The translations under genes were made by a program, and so were the position numbers. This document shows positions 23,787 to 31,889 of a DNA stretch of 31,889 nucleotides, in pieces (the stretch's first letter is position 1; each line of letters starts with the position of its first letter). Origin of the DNA: Clostridium sp. (lineage in GTDB: Bacteria > Bacillota > Clostridia > Lachnospirales > Lachnospiraceae); assembly GCA_016302185.1 (NCBI GenBank), contig JAEDOC010000006.1, positions 1 to 31,889 of the forward strand, given 5' to 3'. The notes under the pieces were generated by a model. That model was not told where the DNA came from. It was given only the letters and a program-made list of their open reading frames with translations, and made no database searches.

Positions 23787-26105
23787 ATGAAAAGAGTATT
23801 AATCAGTGGAATGCTATGTGCAGTTAGTATTCTTTTCACAGGCTGCAGCTTGCTCTCGGGCACGAACGAAGGAAATATTGCGGAGTCGTATTGGAATATC
23901 CGGGAGAGTACGACAGACAAAGAGATGCCGGATTATTATGAGTTAAACGACAATTCGAAATATGAAAATATGACGGCAAAACGTGCATTCAAGTTTGCGG
24001 ATACCCATTCAGAGGAAACGAAGGACATAGCTTCTTTTGAGATCGGCACGCTGCTGGATGGCGAAACCTTTCTTTATGGCTATTCGACCAGAGAGAAGGG
24101 AAATTCCTCGGATGATACCAGAGCTTATGTGCATTGTGTGGCAGCCTATCAGTATGACACCGGCAGTTTTCATGTGATCCATGAAAATAAATATTCCCGT
24201 GCGAAGGTAACAGAAGATGACGAATCGTTTTACCTTCAGATCTGTGAACGGGAAGGCAGCAGCGATCCTTCCATCTTTGTATATGATAATGGAATCGGAT
24301 ACTTATACAAGCTGGATGGAACATTGGAGTTTTCTGCAGATATTGAAGGCTCCGTTCGTTCTTATTTCAGTAAGGCCCATTCCGTCAGTGTGACAAATGC
24401 CCTGACGGATGGTGCCGACCGCATCTATGTGGAGCTGACGATTGAAAAAACAGCCATTGATCTGGGGGATGCAGCGGAGGAGAGCGAAACTATGTCAGAG
24501 GAGGATACGGATGAGGCTGCCGAGGAGCTGGAAAAGGAAACCGCTGACAAAACAGTGGAGCTGGTTTTGTTCTATGATTTTACAGAGCTGGACAGCGATA
24601 CAACCATCGATCAGACGAATGCCGCACTCGATAATCAGATCAAGGCCTGGCAGAATATGACCAAAGGAAAGACGTATACAGCTGAGCCGGATGCACGCGC
24701 AGACTGGGTAACAGCCAGTACCCGTGTCCCAAGTCAGTGGAAGATTGCATTCTTTGATTATATTACTATGGACAGCAAGGCGAAAGCCTGGCTCGATTCG
24801 AATAAAATAGATTACAGCTCGGTAAGCAAAAATGATATGCCCATTTTAACCTGGAAGAACGGACCGAAATTTGGATCTTTTGATTCAGAGGGATATGTAT
24901 GCAACTTCCTGCCCAAGCAGGGAACCTATCAGGGATTTACCAATCTGAAGGTCAGGACAAAGCTGGAGAATGTGTTCATTCCCCTGAATGGCGAGTATTA
25001 TGAAGTACACGGAACAACCGGAGATAAAATGAATTATTATGACAGTGTGAGTGCTACCAGAAGCTATACCTATGAGTACAAGACAACAACCACCGATCAG
25101 AATGGAAATGAAATACAGGAAACCAAAACGGAAACAAGAACACAGCGTTATACCGTTCACAGAAAGAGATATGTCCGGGTTACTGATCCGTATCTGGAAG
25201 GCTACGGAACGCTGAAATCACTGGGAATTGATCATGTGAACGGTGTGGCAGACAATCAGGTGCTCTGCCAGAAGGGAAAACAGCTGTATTGGCTGAAGCA
25301 GGATGAGACCCTGACTTCTGCCAAAATCTCGATCGGGGAGGACTATCTGCTGGATCTGGCAGAGGATGGAGAAAAGCTTTACTATCTGGTCTCAACGCCG
25401 GAGAATCTGATTATCGTGGAACAGAACCATGGCTCCACCAGAAAATGGCTGATTGGGAATGAAAAACTGAATGTGGGTGAGATTGATTTATACGAAACAT
25501 CGAGTGCTGTCGATCAGGCTTATGCGACGGCCTTCGACCATATGACGTCCGGCCAGAATCCCTGGATGCAGATTACTTCCCACCAATTCCAGAAAACAAG
25601 CATTCAGGCGGATAACTCCGTACTGCAGCAGCTGAGCGCAGAGGGAGTGGATACGTCCGGATGTAAGATAGAGGGCGAGGGCTTTCTGTTGACCACATTC
25701 CAGAAGGGGCTGCTGTATTATGATCTGGATGCCGGTCTGGCAGTCAATCTGGATGCAGGAACCTGGTACGGGACCTGGAAAAAAGGAAATAAATTTGTTT
25801 CTGTCGGATTTGAAAATAAGGATACCTCCTACAATACGCTGGATGTGGCTTTTGCCAGAGTGAAGGAATATGACTTAAATGAATTCTATAAGGAATCTTT
25901 GGAGAATCTGCTTGCGAATGCCAGGAGTCGAAACGAGCAATTGGAAGCCGAACAGGCGCGGGAAATCCAGGAATCAATTGCGGCATCCTCTGCAGCAGAG
26001 GAGAACAAAGAGACTGTGGAAGATATGATGGACACCTGGGAAACGCGGGCATCAGAAACAGATGCCGGCATACTTGAATCAGAGATACAGGAATTAATAG
26101 AGTAA
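23787..26105 (+). CDS. Large lipoprotein, unknown
   Basis: A 772-residue exported lipoprotein. The lipobox ends at C20 (LFTGC). ATG 23787 with AAGGAGG is the clear start; the open frame upstream runs through the hairpin and is not coding. The body is acidic, rich in Tyr, Thr and Asp, predicted mostly beta, with an E/D-rich segment (about 228-260) and a YEYKTTTTDQNGNEIQETKT region near 430-460. The last 60 residues are Glu/Ala-rich and helical. No catalytic motif or named domain is recognised. Standing between the pilin-like and kinase-like genes, it is probably a surface part of the system, and its size suits a large scaffold. Confidence 0.75.
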   Translation: MKRVLISGMLCAVSILFTGCSLLSGTNEGNIAESYWNIRESTTDKEMPDYYELNDNSKYENMTAKRAFKFADTHSEETKDIASFEIGTLLDGETFLYGYSTREKGNSSDDTRAYVHCVAAYQYDTGSFHVIHENKYSRAKVTEDDESFYLQICEREGSSDPSIFVYDNGIGYLYKLDGTLEFSADIEGSVRSYFSKAHSVSVTNALTDGADRIYVELTIEKTAIDLGDAAEESETMSEEDTDEAAEELEKETADKTVELVLFYDFTELDSDTTIDQTNAALDNQIKAWQNMTKGKTYTAEPDARADWVTASTRVPSQWKIAFFDYITMDSKAKAWLDSNKIDYSSVSKNDMPILTWKNGPKFGSFDSEGYVCNFLPKQGTYQGFTNLKVRTKLENVFIPLNGEYYEVHGTTGDKMNYYDSVSATRSYTYEYKTTTTDQNGNEIQETKTETRTQRYTVHRKRYVRVTDPYLEGYGTLKSLGIDHVNGVADNQVLCQKGKQLYWLKQDETLTSAKISIGEDYLLDLAEDGEKLYYLVSTPENLIIVEQNHGSTRKWLIGNEKLNVGEIDLYETSSAVDQAYATAFDHMTSGQNPWMQITSHQFQKTSIQADNSVLQQLSAEGVDTSGCKIEGEGFLLTTFQKGLLYYDLDAGLAVNLDAGTWYGTWKKGNKFVSVGFENKDTSYNTLDVAFARVKEYDLNEFYKESLENLLANARSRNEQLEAEQAREIQESIAASSAAEENKETVEDMMDTWETRASETDAGILESEIQELIE

Positions 26106-26117
26106 GGAGGAAATGTG

Positions 26118-28295
26118 ATGGCAAATACGTTGGATTTTAAACAGATGGAACAATGGGGACTGAATGACTATGCACAATTTTTTGATGAGAGTCATAAAAG
26201 CTTCGGACAAAAGGATTCTGAATTATATCAGAATGTAAAAACGCAGTTTAATGCATTCAGGCAGCTGCAGAGTACACCCAATGCGACCACCGTTGCTGAA
26301 TTACTAAGTGTCCGTCAGAAGCTCGCGGATGCTTGTTCCGCCTATATGGAAGCGAACGGAAATCGTAGGGTATATACCGGGACAGGACAAAAGCGAGTGG
26401 AAGTCATAAAGAATCTGGACACATTTTTTCATTTTGATAATTTTTGTCATAAGCTTTATCCCGAAAAGCATATGGAACGACTCAGAGAGCCACTGATTTT
26501 CAATGCAAACGCAGATAAGACTTTGAATCAGCTGGATATCGAGCCGGCGGCGCACATTCAGGAAGCTTCGTTCGAAAATCAGGTGGGTGGAAATGCAAGC
26601 GAGCGATACCAGGTAACCTATCAGGACAAACGGGGGTTTTTTACGCCGAAAGAGTATGTAAAGGATATTCCGAATGTTGTTGAAGAAATGGTGAAAGCAG
26701 AAAAAAATCCAGAGCATCAGAAGGTGCTGGAAGCGAACAAGGGGACTTTTATCATAACGGCGGACCTCTTTCAACAGTCTGCGGCTCAAGGAGTAGAATC
26801 GGAAGTACGCAATGTACATGATATGATGAAATATTGGGTGTCATTGCCTGAACATACAAAAGAAGAAGTAGAAAAAAAGAAAACCTTAGCGGAATTGATT
26901 ACCAATGGGGTAAAATTCGGTCAAATGAGGTCTCTGATAGACAGCTATCGGACAGAACTGAATACACTTTCAGAGGAAGACCGAAAAGATCCAGCCAAAA
27001 GAGAAAACGCGTTTCGCGCATGTCTGGACACTTACCGTACTACCCGGGAATATGATACGCTTTCCAAATGCGGAGAGATGATTGCCCATTATGCCGATAC
27101 AAGAGAGCCTATCAGAGATGGACTGAAGGGAATCGAAGCCGGAAAACTCTCGTTTGAACGTATATTGATGGGAAGCATGATGCAGGAATTTGCTTCCGGC
27201 GGTTTCAGATCCTATCAGAACATGAAAACGGTTCTTGAAAATCCGGATATATATGAGAAATCCATCACTATTTTGAAAAAAGCGAGTATGGCAGCGTTGC
27301 CAATGGGGCGTCAATACGGTGAACTGGGAGAGGGGGATGAATTATCCGGTCGGAATGTCGCTTCATCCCGGATGGCGGAGCTTCTCGGTGTAGGGAATCT
27401 GCTGGCACATTCTGAGAAAATGACCGTTCAAATCGATGGTCAGAAGGTAGAAGGCTGCTTTATGGAGTTTGCGGAGGGAGTCGATATACGCAATGGTAAG
27501 GATGCAGCCATGGAACAGATCAATCAGATCAGGATGGAGAACAGCCCTGGCTTCACCAGAGATACCTGCAATCTGGAGGTGCTGGATTATCTCTGCGCAC
27601 AGGCAGACAGACATGGCGGCAATATGTTCTTAAAGCTGAGCGAGCCGCAGGCGGATGGTACCCGTGAGATACTCGGAGTTCAGGGAATCGACAATGATTT
27701 GGCCTTTTCCACCTTGACCAGGAATGTTCCGATGAAACAGGGGCAACTGCAGGATTTGTGCTTTCTCAGTGAGAATCTGGCACAAAATATTCTGGCGACG
27801 GACCGAAACAGGCTGCAATTTGTGTTTGGTGATATCCTGAGTGAGAATGAGATCAACGCATTGGATATTCGTATGACGCAAATGAAGGATCATATCAGGA
27901 ACCATATGATTCAGGTCAAGGATGACGAATGGGCATTGGACAGAGACCCGAGCAGAAAGCTGGAGCAGGCACTCGCTGCGGATCCGGCAAAGCTGTCACG
28001 TTATCAGCAGGGTGTTAACAGTTTAAATGAGGGATTAGATCCGGATCCGACTCAGAGCTTTTGGACTCATAAGAATTCTTATGTCGTAGATGAGATACGG
28101 AAGGCGCAGGAGCGCTATAACAGTCTGCAGGCGGAAAGGACTGAAACCCCGGCAGCGAACCGGCAGGTAGTAAAAGAAAGCCTGAATATGTGGCTGAAGG
28201 AGGAAGCTCGTTCGAAGAGAGGTCCAAAGGCAGAGATGCCCCAAAAGTCAAGAGAAATTGAGCTTGGTGCACATCGAAGGGGACCTCATAAATAG
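26118..28295 (+). CDS. Kinase-like protein (PI3/PI4-kinase-type motifs), candidate effector
   Basis: A 725-residue soluble protein with no signal peptide. Residues about 300-600 carry motifs of an atypical, PI3/PI4-kinase-like or HipA-like phosphotransferase: RNVASSRMAELLG (412-424), a hinge-like FMEFAEG (448-454), the catalytic-loop pattern D497-R-H499-G-G-N502, and a metal-binding D525-N-D527 in GIDNDLAF. The nucleotide-anchoring lysine is not obvious. The N-terminal 300 residues are helical and unrecognised. The last 14 residues are basic and hold IELGAHR (714-720), which matches the tail of VirB6-like protein 2. ATG 26118 has AAGGAGG at 26104-26110; a GTG one codon earlier is less likely. 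Its size, solubility and shared tail motif make it the best candidate substrate of the T4SS; this is inference. Confidence 0.7.
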   Translation: MANTLDFKQMEQWGLNDYAQFFDESHKSFGQKDSELYQNVKTQFNAFRQLQSTPNATTVAELLSVRQKLADACSAYMEANGNRRVYTGTGQKRVEVIKNLDTFFHFDNFCHKLYPEKHMERLREPLIFNANADKTLNQLDIEPAAHIQEASFENQVGGNASERYQVTYQDKRGFFTPKEYVKDIPNVVEEMVKAEKNPEHQKVLEANKGTFIITADLFQQSAAQGVESEVRNVHDMMKYWVSLPEHTKEEVEKKKTLAELITNGVKFGQMRSLIDSYRTELNTLSEEDRKDPAKRENAFRACLDTYRTTREYDTLSKCGEMIAHYADTREPIRDGLKGIEAGKLSFERILMGSMMQEFASGGFRSYQNMKTVLENPDIYEKSITILKKASMAALPMGRQYGELGEGDELSGRNVASSRMAELLGVGNLLAHSEKMTVQIDGQKVEGCFMEFAEGVDIRNGKDAAMEQINQIRMENSPGFTRDTCNLEVLDYLCAQADRHGGNMFLKLSEPQADGTREILGVQGIDNDLAFSTLTRNVPMKQGQLQDLCFLSENLAQNILATDRNRLQFVFGDILSENEINALDIRMTQMKDHIRNHMIQVKDDEWALDRDPSRKLEQALAADPAKLSRYQQGVNSLNEGLDPDPTQSFWTHKNSYVVDEIRKAQERYNSLQAERTETPAANRQVVKESLNMWLKEEARSKRGPKAEMPQKSREIELGAHRRGPHK

Positions 28296-28316
28296 GAAAA
28301 GGGAGGTGTCAGAGCG

Positions 28317-29048
28317 ATGCGGAAAAAAACAGGGAATTTGAAATCGTATCTGATCACGATTTGTCTGGGACTTTTGCTGACTGTCAGCTCTGTCATAACT
28401 GTCCTGGCAGAACAGGCGGCACAGGGGGAGCAGCCGTCCGCCGGCTGGTCACTCATTGAAGATCGGTATTATTATTTGACGGAATCCGGACAGTATCTGA
28501 GGAATGCGATAACACCGGATGGATATTATGTGAATCCGGATGGCGTATGGCAGCCCCGTTCTTCTGTCATTCTGGGAATCGAGTTTCGGGCGCCGGAAAA
28601 GGTTCCCTCTGTGACGGACGCATGGACCGGCACACAGGAAATAAAGACTTTGCAGGGGAAGCTTCAGAATGTATTTCGTCAGAGGAGAATCCGGATCACG
28701 GAATCTGCGATGGAATACCTGGAAGGAGAGGATGAAACGGTGCTGCTGGGGATCTATAAAAACACAGCTTCGGGATCCTATCGTTTGAGTATCCGCACTG
28801 CACTGGATAAGAGCAGTACGGAGCTGAACCAGGCTTCTTCCTATGATTACGCAGTTTTCCGTGCATTTCTCTGTCAGCTGACGACAACGCCGGATTATCT
28901 GGAAGATGCGATATACAGCAGCTGGCGGGAGGATAACCGCTGGAATATCAATCGGATGAATGGCGTATGGGTCGGTGACAGTCTGGTAAAATACAGTGCC
29001 GGTGACGGCTGCGGGTATTTCCATATCTGCCCGGGCGGACAAAAATAG
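28317..29048 (+). CDS. Secreted protein with a choline-binding-like repeat
   Basis: A 243-residue exported protein. A signal peptide with a hydrophobic core (about 11-30) ends near VLA. Residues about 42-80 contain GWSLIEDRYYYL, then an aromatic G-YYVNPDGVW unit, resembling one or two cell-wall/choline-binding repeats. The rest (about 85-243) is unrecognised, with two late cysteines (CGYFHIC). It begins 21 bp after the kinase-like gene with GGGAGGTG upstream. It may be retained at the cell wall. Whether it belongs to the secretion machine is inferred only from position. Confidence 0.65.
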   Translation: MRKKTGNLKSYLITICLGLLLTVSSVITVLAEQAAQGEQPSAGWSLIEDRYYYLTESGQYLRNAITPDGYYVNPDGVWQPRSSVILGIEFRAPEKVPSVTDAWTGTQEIKTLQGKLQNVFRQRRIRITESAMEYLEGEDETVLLGIYKNTASGSYRLSIRTALDKSSTELNQASSYDYAVFRAFLCQLTTTPDYLEDAIYSSWREDNRWNINRMNGVWVGDSLVKYSAGDGCGYFHICPGGQK

Positions 29049-29067
29049 CAGCTTTGAGGGATATGAG

Positions 29068-30240
29068 ATGGAAAGAGAGTGGAAGAACGTAAAAATCATA
29101 CAGGATTTTTTCCAGATTCAGGAGGACGGTTCCATGCCGGAAGGATCCCGGATTCTTCTGGCTGCTACGGAGCCGGTTACCTTTCAAAAGGGGCAGGAGC
29201 TCGTAACCATTGGCGCGGAGCCGGACGATGGGATGTATATTATTCTGGATGGTACAACCCAGACCTTTCTTGCCGGAGATGAGCCGATCGGAGAACAGGG
29301 ACCGGGAGAGGTGATCGGTGAACTGGCACTGATCAAAGAGGGGACAAGAAAGGCCACAGTTCGGGCTATGACAGAGGTGTCCTGCGCCAATATTCCTAAA
29401 AAAGTATTTGAGGAAATTGCACATTCCAATCCCAAGGTATACGGAGCTCTTCTGGAGCTGCTCTATACCAAATCCACCAATGTAATCCGGGAGCGGGAGC
29501 GTATGAAATCCGAGCTGGAGATTGCATCCAGAATTCAGATGGGGATGCTGCCAAAGTCCTTTGAACAATATTGCAGGCTTCCCAATATCAGTCTTGATGC
29601 TAGGACAAAGCCTGCCAGGCTGGTTGGCGGCGATTTCTATGATGTATTTCAGATAGACGGGACACATCTATGCTTTCTGATTGCAGACGTGGCCGGAAAA
29701 GGGCTTCCTGCATGCCTGTTTATGACGGTGGCCAGGACGCATATTAAGAATTACATGCGTCTGGGGATGCCGGTGGCGGAAGCGGCGAAACGTGTGAATA
29801 ACCTGTTGAATGAGGATAATGAAGAAGAACTGTTTGTTACCGTCTTTCTATGTGTATTGGATTTGCAGAAGAATCAGCTGACATTCGTGAATGCCGGTCA
29901 TAACAGGCCGGCAATCAGCAGGGGACACGGACCCTTTCAGCTGCTGAAATGCAAGGCAGATTTTGTCTTTGGTATGATGGAAGATATGACGTATCAGGAG
30001 CAGATGACAGAGCTTTGTCCGGGTGACAGCCTGTATTTATATACAGATGGAGTGACAGAGGCCTTCAATACCGATGAGGAGCTGTATACGGAAGCCAGAA
30101 TGCTGGAAGCGCTGAATCGACATAGAGAGGCCAGAGAGCAGCCGGGGCTCATGCTGGACTGCATGTACCGGGAGCTGGAGGAATTCAGCCGGGGAGCCGA
30201 GCAGTCGGATGATATCACCATGATGTATCTGGTTCGATAA
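29068..30240 (+). CDS. cNMP-binding SpoIIE/RsbU-type phosphatase
   Basis: A 390-residue cytoplasmic protein. Residues about 36-125 form a cyclic-nucleotide-binding domain with a good phosphate cassette (G84-E85, R95, A97 in IGELALIKEGTRKATVRA). A charged helix (about 130-158) links it to a PPM/SpoIIE phosphatase domain (about 170-390) with metal-binding aspartates D189 in GGDFYDV, D207 in ADVAGKG, D327 in YTDGVTEA and D381-D382 in SDDIT. It would dephosphorylate a STAS antagonist in response to a cyclic nucleotide. ATG 29068 follows TGAGGG; upstream in-frame codons lie inside the previous gene. The STAS partner at 10598-10870 is the obvious candidate substrate. Confidence 0.92.
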   Translation: MEREWKNVKIIQDFFQIQEDGSMPEGSRILLAATEPVTFQKGQELVTIGAEPDDGMYIILDGTTQTFLAGDEPIGEQGPGEVIGELALIKEGTRKATVRAMTEVSCANIPKKVFEEIAHSNPKVYGALLELLYTKSTNVIRERERMKSELEIASRIQMGMLPKSFEQYCRLPNISLDARTKPARLVGGDFYDVFQIDGTHLCFLIADVAGKGLPACLFMTVARTHIKNYMRLGMPVAEAAKRVNNLLNEDNEEELFVTVFLCVLDLQKNQLTFVNAGHNRPAISRGHGPFQLLKCKADFVFGMMEDMTYQEQMTELCPGDSLYLYTDGVTEAFNTDEELYTEARMLEALNRHREAREQPGLMLDCMYRELEEFSRGAEQSDDITMMYLVR

Positions 30241-30261
30241 TCGGCAGGAAAGGAGAAGAAC

Positions 30262-31134
30262 TTGCAGGTGACAAATGGCATGGAAATCATGTTCTGGGGA
30301 ACAAGAGGATCTATGGCAGCACCGTATCCCGATCGGATGCGGTACGGAGGAAATACCAGCTGTGTATCCGCGAAATGGCGCGGAGGCCTGGTGGTGTTCG
30401 ACGGCGGAACAGGAATATGTGAACTCGGAAACCGGCTGCTGAATCCGCTGCCGGGAGAGGAGCTGTGTCCGGGAAAGGAATTGCATATTTTTATCACCCA
30501 TCTTCATCTGGATCATATTATGGGGCTTCCGTTCTTCCCGCTGCTGTTTCAACAGAGCTGGAAAATCCATTTTTACGGAGAATCCAGGGCCGGTGCGGGA
30601 TTCCGGAATGAACTGCTGCAGATCAGTCAGGCACCGTACTGGCCGATTTCTTTTGAACAGGCTGCTGCAGACATCATCTGGCATGAAATATCCCCGGGAG
30701 ACTGTATTCCATTGCCCGAAGGGGCCAGAATGCAGGTAACAGCAGCAGATCATCCCAACGGTTCTTCCCTGTTTCGTCTGGAAGCAGACAGAAGTTCCGT
30801 GGTCTATGGACTTGACGGATCGTTGACCGATCGCGTACGCGGGTCGTATGAGACGTTTGTCTCCGGCTGTGATCTTCTGATTTTTGACGGAATGTATACG
30901 GATCCGGAGTATTCGAAGGTAAAGGATTTTGGACACAGTACATGGCAGCAGGGAGTCGCTGTCAAACAGACCTGCCATGTGGGGATGCTGTGTATCTCGC
31001 ACCATGACTGGGCACGCACGGATGCTCAGTTAGATGCGATGCAGACAGAAATGGAGCAAATCGATCCGACCGCCGTATTTGCGCGGGAAGGAATGAGGAT
31101 TTGTCTTGGCAAGGAAGGGACGGGCATAGTATGA
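30262..31134 (+). CDS. Metallo-beta-lactamase-fold hydrolase, possibly a cyclic nucleotide phosphodiesterase
   Basis: A 290-residue protein of the MBL superfamily. The metal site motif is H80-x-H82-x-D84-H85 (ITHLHLDHIMG); later ligands are likely in ADHPNG, FDGMYTD, GHSTW and SHHDW. The MEIMFWGTRGS start and GGNTSCV segment are typical of the branch that includes RNase Z-like and cAMP phosphodiesterase-like enzymes. Its place right after a cNMP-sensing phosphatase supports cyclic nucleotide turnover, though this is inference. Start is TTG 30262 with AAGGAG 6 nt upstream; GTG 30268 and ATG 30280 are alternatives. It overlaps the next gene by 4 bp. Confidence 0.85.
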   Translation: MQVTNGMEIMFWGTRGSMAAPYPDRMRYGGNTSCVSAKWRGGLVVFDGGTGICELGNRLLNPLPGEELCPGKELHIFITHLHLDHIMGLPFFPLLFQQSWKIHFYGESRAGAGFRNELLQISQAPYWPISFEQAAADIIWHEISPGDCIPLPEGARMQVTAADHPNGSSLFRLEADRSSVVYGLDGSLTDRVRGSYETFVSGCDLLIFDGMYTDPEYSKVKDFGHSTWQQGVAVKQTCHVGMLCISHHDWARTDAQLDAMQTEMEQIDPTAVFAREGMRICLGKEGTGIV

Positions 31135-31889
31135 AAAGAAAATGGAGTAAAATTCTGGTGTTGGCAGTGATGGCCGCATGCCTTTCTGCAAATCCATGTT
31201 CATTTGCAGATGACACAGAAAGCAGAACACTGTCTATTCTTGAGGTAAGCGGAAATGAAGCTTATGTCAAGAAAAATGCCCCCGGTCGGTTTGCGGCTGT
31301 GGCCGGCCTGAATCTGGGAGAAGGCAATCAGGTTTCCACCGGGAAAGCTTCCAGTATCTATATCAAAGCAGATGACGATAAAACGATGAAGCTGGATAAC
31401 AACACCTCGGTGGATGTTGAAAAGGCATCCGCAAAGTCGCTGAAGCTTACGTTAAAGAAGGGAAAGCTGTTTTTTAATGTGGAGAAGCCATTGGGCGAGG
31501 ATGAAGAATTGCAGTTCAAAGCGGGGCAGACCTCCATGAGTATTCGCGGAACCAGCGGTGTGATTAAATATCACCCGGATGTTTTGTGCTATTACCTGAT
31601 TGAGGGCACGGTTTCCGTTGAACTTGGAAATGATCAGAGACTGGAATTGCATGCAGGCCAGAAAGCAGAACTGGTGCGTGACTGGGGAGATGACACACCG
31701 GGGCCCGGTTCGGAGGCCGGATATGTTCTGAAAGAAAGCGGTGCATTCCATTGGACGGAGCTGGATACAACCATCTTAAAAACCGTATTAGAAAACCGTG
31801 AGCATCTGGATCTTGGCGCAATCGGATTAAATTCCCGGGAAGAACAGGAACGGGCAGAGGCGCTTCTGGAAGAACAGGAACGGTTGAAG
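31131..31889 (+). CDS. FecR-domain secreted protein (cut at window edge)
   Basis: The first 253 codons of a gene that runs past the right edge. A signal peptide ends near CSFADD (about residue 27). A FecR-type domain follows (about 35-190): LNLGEGNQVSTGKASSIYIK, LTLKKGKLFFNV and MSIRGTSGVIKY are characteristic. The visible end begins a Glu/Arg-rich helix. In other bacteria such proteins are encoded beside CHASE2-adenylate cyclases and help sense envelope signals, so a cyclase just outside the window would fit the cNMP-binding phosphatase; this is a prediction. The start overlaps the MBL stop (ATGA). Confidence 0.85.
   Translation, partial: MKRKWSKILVLAVMAACLSANPCSFADDTESRTLSILEVSGNEAYVKKNAPGRFAAVAGLNLGEGNQVSTGKASSIYIKADDDKTMKLDNNTSVDVEKASAKSLKLTLKKGKLFFNVEKPLGEDEELQFKAGQTSMSIRGTSGVIKYHPDVLCYYLIEGTVSVELGNDQRLELHAGQKAELVRDWGDDTPGPGSEAGYVLKESGAFHWTELDTTILKTVLENREHLDLGAIGLNSREEQERAEALLEEQERLK

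Noticed and set aside
28948..29667. A 239-codon minus-strand open frame
   Set aside because: It is antisense to the cNMP-binding phosphatase gene, whose motifs fix the coding strand.
30037..31005. A 322-codon minus-strand open frame
   Set aside because: It lies opposite two well-supported plus-strand genes (SpoIIE-type phosphatase and MBL-fold protein) and its product has no recognisable pattern.
9824..31889. Relaxase, oriT or integrase for a conjugative element
   Set aside because: No HUH or tyrosine relaxase motifs, integrase or flanking direct repeats were seen in the window; they may still lie outside.

Overview
The window looks like chromosomal DNA of a low-to-moderate GC Gram-positive anaerobe of the class Clostridia, most likely a Lachnospiraceae-type gut bacterium. 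This is inferred from consensus sigma-A promoters, strong AGGAGG ribosome binding sites, a PflA-like radical SAM protein, and an ECF sigma gene followed by a small two-helix membrane protein. No rRNA, tRNA, CRISPR array, transposase or phage gene was seen.

Left part (1-2.5 kb). The left edge carries the first eight codons of a leftward gene that starts like an ABC transporter ATPase, with a leader of about 230 nt. Next to it is a purine-rich, apparently non-coding stretch bounded by a perfect consensus promoter and a 16-bp stem hairpin, a candidate non-coding RNA. A radical SAM enzyme, an azlD remnant and a 69-residue peptide gene follow.

Proteostasis block (2.5-6.8 kb). ftsH, a 59-residue orphan, an Hsp20 chaperone and a class B DnaJ protein lie here with their own promoters and terminators. 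No CIRCE element was seen.

Envelope-stress-like block (6.9-9.8 kb). It holds a polytopic membrane protein, a PrsW-family protease, an ECF sigma factor and two related two-helix membrane proteins. The set resembles a sigma-W/PrsW circuit.

Main region (9.8 kb to the right edge). A same-strand array of close or overlapping genes encodes what looks like a Gram-positive type IV secretion system: VirD4 coupling ATPase, two paralogous VirB6/TrbL-like channel proteins, VirB4 with a VirB3/PrgI-like N-terminus, and a VirB2-like two-helix pilin. With them come two paralogous Ig-like membrane-anchored proteins, a solute-binding lipoprotein, a 772-residue lipoprotein and several unknowns. No relaxase, oriT, primase or cell-wall hydrolase is visible. 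There is instead a 725-residue protein with atypical (PI3/PI4-like) kinase motifs, whose extreme C-terminus shares an E-L-G-A-H-R motif with a repeated tail on the second VirB6-like protein.

The apparatus is bracketed by regulators. RsbW-like kinase, DUF1292, STAS antagonist and CPBP protease genes lie on the left. A cNMP-binding SpoIIE-type phosphatase, a metallo-beta-lactamase-fold protein (possibly a cyclic nucleotide phosphodiesterase) and a FecR-domain protein cut by the window edge lie on the right. The working hypothesis is a signal-gated, protein-translocating T4SS with a kinase as candidate effector. All of this is inferred from sequence reading alone.
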